Part shown: positions 1 through 5,963 of the stretch, piece after piece | Numbering within the stretch: the stretch's first letter is position 1 | How the letters are laid out: the number at the start of each line of letters is the position of its first letter | Assembly (NCBI GenBank): GCA_024697705.1 | Contig: JAILFF010000125.1 | Coordinates: 1-7,547, forward strand | From: Ruminococcus sp. | GTDB lineage: Bacteria; Bacillota; Clostridia; Oscillospirales; Ruminococcaceae | Direction of reading: 5' to 3' | Length of the DNA: 7,547 bases | Notes under the pieces: generated by a model | What the model was told of the DNA's origin: nothing | Seen by the model: the letters and a program-made list of their open reading frames with translations, nothing else | The model's database searches: none | Position numbers and translations under genes: made by a program

Positions 1-20
1 ATAAATGCTCATTTACAGCA

Positions 21-2357
21 CTATTTCAATATGCTCTTCTTATGCTTCTTCTGCTCGTATAACAGCGAATCCGCATGACTTAACAGCTCCGTTATCTCCA
101 CATCGGGCGTACAGATGAACGAATAAACACCCACACTCGTATGAACGATATATTGCTTGTCCCTCGCCTCGACGCTGTTGAATTCCTTCGATATTACGTC
201 AATGTGCTGTCTGATGTCGTCGTCCGTCGCCGAGACCGTGTCGCCCACGTGCTCGAATACGCAGATGACAAACTCGTCGCCGCCTATCCTGCCCAAAAAA
301 TAATCCGTGCCCTCAAAGCTTCTGCGAAGTATCTCCGCCGCCGAGCGTATCGCGAAATCGCCTTCGGTATGTCCGAAACGGTCGTTTATCGTCTTTAAGC
401 TGTCAAGGTCGGCAAAGATCATTACCGCTTCGATGCCCTCGGTCCTGTCCTCTTTCAGCCTGCCGCGCACTTTTTCAAAGAAGCCGCGCCTGTTCAGACA
501 GCCCGTAAGCTCGTCCTGCCGCGAAAGATGACTTAGGAACTCGTTGTTTTCTTCGATCTCGATAAGGCTGCGGCGCAGCGCACGGCTGGTCTTCGCCTCA
601 CGCTTCATCATCGTGATTATTTTAAGCGCCGCACAAAGCTGTGCCGTTACAGAACGTATATACACGAAATACTCGTGTCTCAGCTCGCACATCAGCAGAC
701 CGTAATGCTCCTCGTTCGAGAAAAGCGGCGAAAGCACCATTGTGTAGCGCCTGTCCTGCGGAAGATACTTGTTCGTGAACAGGCTGTCGGAACGGATAAG
801 CTGCTCGTCGGACGGCTGCAATACCGCCTCGCTGCGGTTATGCCATGATTTCAGCTTCAGATAATCGGGCATACGGAACGTGTCGGTCTTGCGGTTGACT
901 ATCTCGGGCTCGTAAATAAAGAGGTAGCTCGAATCCATGTGCAGCTGTACGAGCTTATCAACCACCGTCTGATACGAACGGTCGTCGTAGGCTTCAAAAA
1001 TAAGCATATCGCGGGTGATCGAACTGGTCTGCCACGAAAGATTGTAGTTGTCCTCTAAACTCTCGCGGGCGTAGGCGGCGTTCCTTTCTGCCGAAACCTT
1101 GTATATCAGCACGAAAAGACGGTTTATCATGCTGTGAGTATCGGGATCGGTGTTGAGCGCCGTGTATCTGTTGTGAAGATACTCGATGACGGCAAACAGA
1201 TCATCAAGAACAATGTACTTGAAAGAGTTGCTCGAAAGCACGTTATCAAGCGCCGATACTATCATATCCCGCGCCATTTTGTTGTTGAGCGACTCGGAAT
1301 TGATATACCTGTCTATCATCAGGACAAGATTTTTGAAATCGCCGCAAAGCCGCCTTGTTTCCTCGCTCTGACGGTATTTTCCGTAGAGAAAATGACTCAG
1401 TCTATCCGCCATAACGTTTGTCTCGTCGGTGCCGTCGATTATGGAAAGATCGAGCGAGGCAAGCCGCGGATTTCCCCTGCACCCGCAGGAGTTTCGCTTT
1501 ACCATCGACGAGGGGATAGAGGTCTTCTCCATTTTGCCCGTTTTCAGCAGATTGAGCCCCTCGATAAGGGCATTGTAGCCCAGCTCGTAAACGTCGCTTT
1601 TTACCGTCGTAAGATACGGGACAAGCTCCTCACAGATGGGGTCGTTGTCAAAGCCCGTCACGAGGATATCCCGTCCGGGACGGATACCTCTGTCGCGCAT
1701 CGCCTTGTAGCCCGCGTAAGCCATCTGATCGTTTGCGAAAACAATAGCTTCAAGCCCGGGATTGCGGTCGATAAGATCGCCCGCCTGCTTTTCGACGTAT
1801 TTCGAGAAATTGCCGTAGACCACCTTGCCGTCGTCGTAGGGGATATCATGCTTCGCAAGGACTTCCTTATATACCCGGAGACGTGCGTTGGCGTCGTCGC
1901 TGGTATTGGGACCGCTGACAAAGCCGATGCTGCGGCAGCCGTGATCGTTTATAAGATGCTCCATGACCTCGACAAGACCCGTTTTGTTATCGACCGTCAG
2001 GCATGGATAGCCATCGACCTCCGCGGTGATCGTTATCACGGGGGTACCCTTGTAGCGGTCTACGAACGCTTTTTTATGCTCGTGATCGAGGTGGCTCCCT
2101 ATCGTTCCGATAAGCACGAGCAGCAGATCGAAGTCGCCGCCCGTCGGCAGATCGAAAAGAGTATTGTACTGATATTCATACTCGGTGCGCAGCTTATCGG
2201 CATAAACGCCGTCTACATACCTTCCGGGAAGAATAAACAGATTAACATCGGAATGCTCCGCCGCCAGCATAGCGCCCTCGCAGACCGCGCTGTCGAAATC
2301 GTCCTCCAGGTGACTGATAAGCAGCCCCACCTTTAATCTTTCAGTTCCGTTTTTCAT
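21..2357 (-). CDS. Diguanylate cyclase with LacI-like periplasmic-binding-fold sensor, GAF-like middle region and C-terminal GGDEF domain
   Basis: Predicted to condense two GTP into cyclic-di-GMP in the cytoplasm under control of a small ligand. Numbering is from the upstream GTG at 2369. Residues 12-295 resemble the ligand-binding core of LacI/GalR proteins (GLLISHLEDDFD, IGFVSGP, IVFANDQMAYAG, VTGFDNDP), ending in KRNSCGC. The N-terminal helix-turn-helix is absent, so it is probably a sensor and not a repressor. Residues 300-455 are unassigned; 460-590 look GAF-like; 590-615 is probably a coiled-coil linker. The GGDEF domain spans about 617-782: DELTGCLNRRGF, metal ligands around FADLD (652-656), NDRFGH, and IGGDEF (695-700). 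The inhibitory RxxD site is missing (G687 and Y690 occupy its positions). No signal peptide or membrane segment is seen. An in-frame GTG GTG pair lies at 2369, but the ATG at 2357 is preferred because GAGTGGTGA lies just upstream. Second gene of the operon, 44 bp after the phosphodiesterase stop. The ligand is unknown; the sugar-binding relatives are only a hint. Confidence 0.88.
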   Translation of the reverse strand: MKNGTERLKVGLLISHLEDDFDSAVCEGAMLAAEHSDVNLFILPGRYVDGVYADKLRTEYEYQYNTLFDLPTGGDFDLLLVLIGTIGSHLDHEHKKAFVDRYKGTPVITITAEVDGYPCLTVDNKTGLVEVMEHLINDHGCRSIGFVSGPNTSDDANARLRVYKEVLAKHDIPYDDGKVVYGNFSKYVEKQAGDLIDRNPGLEAIVFANDQMAYAGYKAMRDRGIRPGRDILVTGFDNDPICEELVPYLTTVKSDVYELGYNALIEGLNLLKTGKMEKTSIPSSMVKRNSCGCRGNPRLASLDLSIIDGTDETNVMADRLSHFLYGKYRQSEETRRLCGDFKNLVLMIDRYINSESLNNKMARDMIVSALDNVLSSNSFKYIVLDDLFAVIEYLHNRYTALNTDPDTHSMINRLFVLIYKVSAERNAAYARESLEDNYNLSWQTSSITRDMLIFEAYDDRSYQTVVDKLVQLHMDSSYLFIYEPEIVNRKTDTFRMPDYLKLKSWHNRSEAVLQPSDEQLIRSDSLFTNKYLPQDRRYTMVLSPLFSNEEHYGLLMCELRHEYFVYIRSVTAQLCAALKIITMMKREAKTSRALRRSLIEIEENNEFLSHLSRQDELTGCLNRRGFFEKVRGRLKEDRTEGIEAVMIFADLDSLKTINDRFGHTEGDFAIRSAAEILRRSFEGTDYFLGRIGGDEFVICVFEHVGDTVSATDDDIRQHIDVISKEFNSVEARDKQYIVHTSVGVYSFICTPDVEITELLSHADSLLYEQKKHKKSILK

Positions 2358-2401
2358 ATAGTTCACCACTCAACCGATGCGTAATAGTTTATTTACATTT
2401 A

Positions 2402-4999
2402 TCATTCGTTAAGACTTATCTTTTTTATAACTCGGGTATACTCCTGCGAACCGTTCGGGCTTCCGAGAAGATGACAGCTTCCCGTAAGGAATTTCAGCTG
2501 AAGATCGGTATCCTCGATGAAAAGACTTCCGCCGCCCTTGCGGTCGCCGATGCCCGCTACGGCGCTGCCCTCGCTGTACAGCGCTATCATCGCTTTCTTT
2601 ATCGTGCAGTCGGCAGCGCTGCCTTCGGTGCCGATATTAATGATCTTCCGCCCGCGCAGCTCGGTATTGATCTGAAGATCGTGCATATCTATCACCGCGG
2701 GTTCACTGCCCAACGCACCGATGGCGCAGAGCTCGTTGCCCGTGCAGACGCAGGAGAACGAAACATCGTGCATAGCTATCTCCGGACTGCCCTCCAGCGA
2801 ACCGATGCAGACCGCCTGAGTAGAATTCGCGGTAATATCCAAAGCGCAGTCGTGCAGATCGAGCTTTGTCTTTCCCGAACTGCTTCCGATGCCCACGCCG
2901 TAAGAGCTCGACACCGCGACCTCGATAGTTCCTGCCGAAATGCTTACCGAGCCGCCGTGACCTCCGCCGATGCCGATGCCGTTCACGCCGTTTACCGATA
3001 CGGCGAGCCTTCCGTCAAGATCTATCTCTATCTCGCCGAAATCCGCGTCGTGTACGTTGCCGACAGCACAGCAGTTATGCGCGTCGGCGAAAACGCACAG
3101 CGAGCCCGAGCCGCTTATCCGCAGATACGCGCTTTCGGGAACGATCACCGCGCCCTCGCGGAAAACGTTTTCACCTTGGCAGACAAGCTGCACATAACAG
3201 CCCTGCGAAAGAGTAAGCACATTCACGTCGGTATCGGTCTCGATATTGACGTTGTTAAGCGTGATTATGCAGTCGGCGTCCTGCTTGACAACTATCGGTA
3301 TCCGAACAAGGGTATCGGGGCTGCCCGAAAGCTTGACCATTCCGCCCTCGACCAGTATCTCGGTATATCTTTCGATTGCAAGCCTGCCGAGATCGAGGTT
3401 TTCGCCGTCCGCGGCGCGGTAGACCTTTCTGATGCCGCTTCTCAGTTCTAAGTTTATCTTGATTATCTCGTTCTTTATCTTCTCGGAAATATCGTTTATA
3501 AGTACGGGCTTGGGGCGTGAAACGTAGTAGCCCTGAAGCAGATCGACGCTCATGCCTATCACCGTTCTGATCTCTTCGAGAGTCTCGACGCCCTCCGCAA
3601 GAGCCATGCCGCCCGTGGAATGTACAAATTCTATGATGCTCGCCACAAGCACCTGCATTTTCGGCTTCTTGTCGATATCGGCAATGAGCGAACGGTCGAT
3701 CTTCACGAAATCGGGGGAATACCTCATAAGATTGGAGGTATTTGAATAGCCCGTGCCGTAATCGTCGATGGCAAGACCCATCCTGCCGCGTTTGAGACGC
3801 TCCTTCACACATTCGAGGGAGCTGTCGGTGATCTCGGCACGCTCGGTAAATTCCACGACGGTCTTTTCAAGCAGTTCGCCGTAGTCGGCGATTATAGCAC
3901 CGAAGTCCTCCTCCGAAAGAAGCTCGGAGGGGATAGAGTTTATGAACATATGCCGCTCGTCGAAGAAGCTCTGATTCTCGCTGAGTATCTTCAATGTATT
4001 GCGCAGCGTTGCAATCTCTATGTCGTAGAGCCTGCCGCGCTTTTCGGCAAGATCGAGTATTTCGAGAGGTCCGTAGCCTATCGCGGGGTCGCTGCGCATG
4101 AGCGCCTCGTAAGCGACTATCTCGCCCGTATGAGCGCTGACGATCGGCTGGAAATGATATACAAAAAGATTATCGTTTATCAGCTGCGAGAGCTTGATAA
4201 GGCTGTAATAATCGCCCTTGCCCTGTTCGTAGCTTTCGGGACGGAACACCTTGACGGCGTTCTCAGCGTCCGATACTGCCTGAAACAGCGCGAAAGCCGC
4301 GCCGTGTATCTTGGAAGCCGCGGGACGATTTCCCGCGCAGACGCCTATCGAAAGAGTCAGCGGATTTTCGCCGCTCACGGCGCTGCCGAACCGATCGACG
4401 ATCTCCGCTGCGGATACCTCTCTGCAAAGCATTTCGGCAACGGCGGCGGGGTCTTCGACAGATGAGGGCAGAAACGCCCTGAACTCGTTCTCCGAAATGC
4501 GCGTCAAGAGCGCACCCTCGGGCAATTTCTTTATAATGGTGTCGGCGGCGGTGAAACAGCAGCTGTCGATAAATTCGGGAGTGCCCTCAGCGCCCTCGAC
4601 GCAGATCATCATGAGCGCCGAAAACGGATCGTTCACAGCAGCGGCGGTAACGCTCCGCACAGGCGAAAGCTCGCAGTGCAGCTCCATAAATTCGGGCAGC
4701 TCCCTGATGTAAATAAATCCCGCGGTCATACCCTCGCCGCAGGGAACGAGCCTTGCCTCGAAATCGGGTGCGAACCCGCGGGCAACGGTCAGCAGCTCGG
4801 AGATCTCGTCATGGTCGGAGCTGTCCTCCTTCAAAGATAAACACCTTGCGGCGTTTTTATCGGCAACGACGCGCTTTTCTTTATCGAGCAGCAAAAAGGC
4901 TCCGATATTCGGGTCAAGCCCCGCGGCAGTAAGCCATGAAGAGCCGAATATCCCGTTAAATATCTCAACGTCGGCGGGATCATTATATATCAAATCCAC
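2402..4999 (-). CDS. Cyclic-di-GMP phosphodiesterase: PAS-like + degenerate GGDEF + EAL + C-terminal ~28-residue solenoid repeats
   Basis: Predicted to hydrolyse c-di-GMP to pGpG in the cytoplasm. Residues 1-100 are PAS-like (tentative). Residues 105-265 are a GGDEF fold whose signature has decayed to SENEF (169-173), so no cyclase activity is expected; such domains often act as GTP-sensing regulators. The EAL domain (about 270-500) keeps every expected catalytic residue: E298 of YEALMR, N354 of FINS, E383 and E386 of EFTE, D412-D413 of IDDYGTG, K433 of VKIDRS, E469 of AEGVET and Q489 of LLQGYY. After a linker, residues 640-850 carry eight coils, each marked by a hydrophobic-Gly pair (G647, 678, 705, 733, 761, 790, 818, 846), spaced 27-31 and mostly 28 apart. 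This suggests a beta-helix or solenoid like the GIGGG-rich repeats of Bacillota surface proteins, yet no signal peptide or anchor is present. The start is GTG at 4999, with AGAGGGTGA six bases upstream; the overlapping ATG is out of frame and stops at once. First gene of the operon. Confidence 0.9.
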   Translation of the reverse strand: MDLIYNDPADVEIFNGIFGSSWLTAAGLDPNIGAFLLLDKEKRVVADKNAARCLSLKEDSSDHDEISELLTVARGFAPDFEARLVPCGEGMTAGFIYIRELPEFMELHCELSPVRSVTAAAVNDPFSALMMICVEGAEGTPEFIDSCCFTAADTIIKKLPEGALLTRISENEFRAFLPSSVEDPAAVAEMLCREVSAAEIVDRFGSAVSGENPLTLSIGVCAGNRPAASKIHGAAFALFQAVSDAENAVKVFRPESYEQGKGDYYSLIKLSQLINDNLFVYHFQPIVSAHTGEIVAYEALMRSDPAIGYGPLEILDLAEKRGRLYDIEIATLRNTLKILSENQSFFDERHMFINSIPSELLSEEDFGAIIADYGELLEKTVVEFTERAEITDSSLECVKERLKRGRMGLAIDDYGTGYSNTSNLMRYSPDFVKIDRSLIADIDKKPKMQVLVASIIEFVHSTGGMALAEGVETLEEIRTVIGMSVDLLQGYYVSRPKPVLINDISEKIKNEIIKINLELRSGIRKVYRAADGENLDLGRLAIERYTEILVEGGMVKLSGSPDTLVRIPIVVKQDADCIITLNNVNIETDTDVNVLTLSQGCYVQLVCQGENVFREGAVIVPESAYLRISGSGSLCVFADAHNCCAVGNVHDADFGEIEIDLDGRLAVSVNGVNGIGIGGGHGGSVSISAGTIEVAVSSSYGVGIGSSSGKTKLDLHDCALDITANSTQAVCIGSLEGSPEIAMHDVSFSCVCTGNELCAIGALGSEPAVIDMHDLQINTELRGRKIINIGTEGSAADCTIKKAMIALYSEGSAVAGIGDRKGGGSLFIEDTDLQLKFLTGSCHLLGSPNGSQEYTRVIKKISLNE

Positions 5000-5003
5000 A
5001 TCG

Positions 5004-5012
5004 TCACCCTCT
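5004..5012 (-). promoter_or_regulatory. Ribosome binding site fixing the GTG start of the phosphodiesterase
   Basis: Read on the minus strand, AGAGGGTGA sits a few bases before the GTG at 4999-4997. An ATG overlaps that GTG by two bases, but its frame meets TGA after three codons. The GTG is therefore the real start. Confidence 0.7.
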
Positions 5013-5055
5013 TAAATAATATGCGCTCCGACCCATGAAAAAGTCCGGCAAATAT

Positions 5056-5084
5056 ATTATAACAGAATATCCCCCAAAAGTCAA
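5056..5084 (-). promoter_or_regulatory. Sigma-A type promoter of the c-di-GMP operon
   Basis: On the minus strand, a -35 box TTGACT (5084-5079) and a perfect -10 box TATAAT (5061-5056) are separated by exactly 17 bases. Transcription would start near 5049, giving a leader of roughly 50 nt before the GTG start. That is too short for a c-di-GMP riboswitch. It drives the phosphodiesterase and, by position, the cyclase behind it. Confidence 0.8.
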
Positions 5085-5101
5085 TACAAATTATAAACTA
5101 T

Positions 5102-5119
5102 TGACAAACCAGTGACAAA
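5102..5119. repeat. Phased direct repeat TGACAAA x2 upstream of the c-di-GMP operon promoter
   Basis: TGACAAA occurs at 5102-5108 and 5113-5119, an 11-base period, so both copies lie on the same helical face. They fall about 53-70 bases upstream of the predicted transcription start of the minus-strand operon, a usual place for an activator site. The second copy is part of a small palindrome, ACAAA-ATA-TTTGT (5115-5127). A regulatory role is inferred from position only. Confidence 0.3.
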
Positions 5120-5340
5120 ATATTTGTACAAGTAAAAATCGTTGGTCGAGCTTCCGAAATTTGCCATATCCCGGCAGCGAAAGCATTATCCGTAACAGCG
5201 CTCACTGTTTGCCGTGCCCGGAAAATTATATTGATTTTAGTCATATAAAAAGCCTGACTTAAATCAAGTGTGCTTTATTACATCACCACACTGATGTCAT
5301 AAAATTTCTTAGTGCATACGATACAAAAATCTTCACCTCG

Positions 5341-5356
5341 ATTTGTGCAAACAAAT
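5341..5356. repeat. Small palindrome ATTTGT-GCAA-ACAAAT, possible operator
   Basis: A perfect 6-bp inverted repeat with a 4-base centre. Its GTGCAAACAAAT half (5345-5356) closely matches GTGCAACAAAAT (5405-5416) of the larger inverted repeat downstream. The two could be a secondary and a primary site for one regulator. Inferred from sequence similarity alone. Confidence 0.35.
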
Positions 5357-5388
5357 GATTTATCTTTTAATTTAGACATATTTCGTTA

Positions 5389-5414
5389 TTTGTTGCACGT
5401 TTGCGTGCAACAAA
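5389..5414. repeat. Perfect 11-bp inverted repeat, candidate operator of the terminase operon
   Basis: TTTGTTGCACG (5389-5399) and CGTGCAACAAA (5404-5414) are exact complements around TTTG. Neither strand has a T-tract after the stem, so an intrinsic terminator is unlikely. It lies about 15 bases upstream of the TATATA box at 5430-5437, overlapping where a -35 element would be. That suits a repressor or activator site. Confidence 0.5.
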
Positions 5415-5437
5415 ATGGCGTTTGAACGCTATATATA
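5409..5437 (+). promoter_or_regulatory. Possible promoter of the terminase operon (TATATA box, poor -35)
   Basis: A TATATA/TATAGA run at 5430-5439 is a plausible -10 box about 50 bases before the small terminase start. At 16-18 bases upstream only AACAAA-like sequence is found, a poor -35. The gap is filled by the right arm of the 11-bp inverted repeat. A promoter needing an activator, as phage late promoters often do, would fit. TTGAAC (5422) with TTTACA (5446) is a weaker alternative. Confidence 0.35.
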
Positions 5438-5477
5438 GAGGGACATTTACAAAGAGCCTTCTGAAAAATGAAAAATC

Positions 5478-5483
5478 GGAGGT
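5478..5483 (+). promoter_or_regulatory. Strong ribosome binding site of the small terminase gene
   Basis: GGAGGT followed by six bases and ATG at 5490. It supports that start and a real gene. Confidence 0.75.
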
Positions 5484-5489
5484 AAAAAA

Positions 5490-5963
5490 ATGAGCATAAG
5501 TATCAACGAATTTGCGGCTGCTTACTCGGAGTGCGGCAACGCTTACGAGGCTGCGGTCGCGGCGGGAGCAAAGCGCGGCGCTCCCGCACTGGTCGAAGGG
5601 CTGAGATGCCTTTTCTCGCGGACGGCGGCGGGCAAGGCGCGAGTTCTCCGCATGAAGCGAGCCCGCTGCCCCGCCGATCAGGGTCTTCGCCGCCTTGCCT
5701 TCGGCAGGAACAACGACGCGGCGGCTTTAGCCTTCGCCGAAAACGTCACCCCCGAGATGATCGAACAGGCAGACCTCTTCGGCGTGTCGGAGCTTAAGGT
5801 CGGTAAGGGCGTTGTCGAAATCAAGTTCTTCGACAGGCTGAAAGCGCTCGATCTGCTCACCGCGGCTGAAAAGGAGGAGGGCAGCAGCAATGCCGCCGAG
5901 GAGCTTCTGGGCGCTATCTACGGCAGCATCGGCGATAACGGCGGAGAGGAGGAGTCTGTTTGA
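5490..5963 (+). CDS. Phage terminase small subunit
   Basis: Predicted DNA-recognition subunit of the phage packaging motor. It would bind the packaging site on phage DNA and bring in the large subunit. 157 residues, a usual size for the family. An N-terminal helix-turn-helix-like segment (NAYEAAVAAGAKRG, 17-30) matches the NATxAAxxAGY pattern of small terminases. The middle reads QGLRRLAFGRNNDAAAL, and the C-terminal part holds EIKFFDRLKALDLL (110-123), the D(R/K)LKALExL signature of the PBSX/SPP1-type group. The last residues are acidic (GGEEESV). The region 40-62 is rich in Arg and Lys. The start is fixed by GGAGGT six bases upstream. Its TGA overlaps the TTG start of the large subunit, so the two are probably translationally coupled. 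The assignment rests on motifs plus the neighbouring large subunit. Confidence 0.85.
   Translation: MSISINEFAAAYSECGNAYEAAVAAGAKRGAPALVEGLRCLFSRTAAGKARVLRMKRARCPADQGLRRLAFGRNNDAAALAFAENVTPEMIEQADLFGVSELKVGKGVVEIKFFDRLKALDLLTAAEKEEGSSNAAEELLGAIYGSIGDNGGEEESV

Larger units (their letters stand above)
5000..5489. other. AT-rich divergent intergenic region between the c-di-GMP operon and the terminase operon
   Basis: No convincing gene is seen in these 490 bases. The left third holds the minus-strand promoter and phased repeat. The centre (5152-5223) has mutually compatible short pairings. Imperfect AT-rich inverted repeats lie at 5226-5248 (TTATATTGA against TCATATAA), and a small hairpin ACATCA/TGATGT at 5280-5297. 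The right part (5341-5489) holds two related palindromes, a TATATA box and the terminase ribosome binding site. This stretch must also contain the boundary between host and phage-derived DNA, but no tRNA, integrase gene or obvious attachment core is visible. Confidence 0.6.

Noticed and set aside
1134..2336. Long open frame on the plus strand (400 codons) opposite the cyclase gene
   Set aside because: Antisense shadow of a gene with clear domains; the peptide shows no recognisable motif.
2471..3451. Open frame of 326 codons on the plus strand opposite the solenoid region
   Set aside because: Periodic openness caused by the repeated codons of the solenoid on the other strand; no domain seen.
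5000..5060. c-di-GMP riboswitch (GEMM type) in the leader of the c-di-GMP operon
   Set aside because: The predicted leader is only about 50 nt and lacks the expected conserved core.
5101..5130. Plus-strand promoter with a perfect TTGACA at 5101
   Set aside because: No acceptable -10 box at 16-18 bases, and it is about 390 bases from the next gene. The hexamer is better explained as part of the TGACAAA direct repeat.
5098..5244. 48-codon minus-strand frame in the intergenic region
   Set aside because: No good ribosome binding site and no domain; it overlaps the phased repeat and foldable segment. Kept only as an observation.
5250..5280. Hairpin AAGC-ACTT...AAGT-GCTT as a terminator
   Set aside because: The arms are interrupted and unequal, and the following bases are not a T-run.
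5389..5414. Intrinsic terminator
   Set aside because: The stem is perfect but no T-tract follows on either strand.
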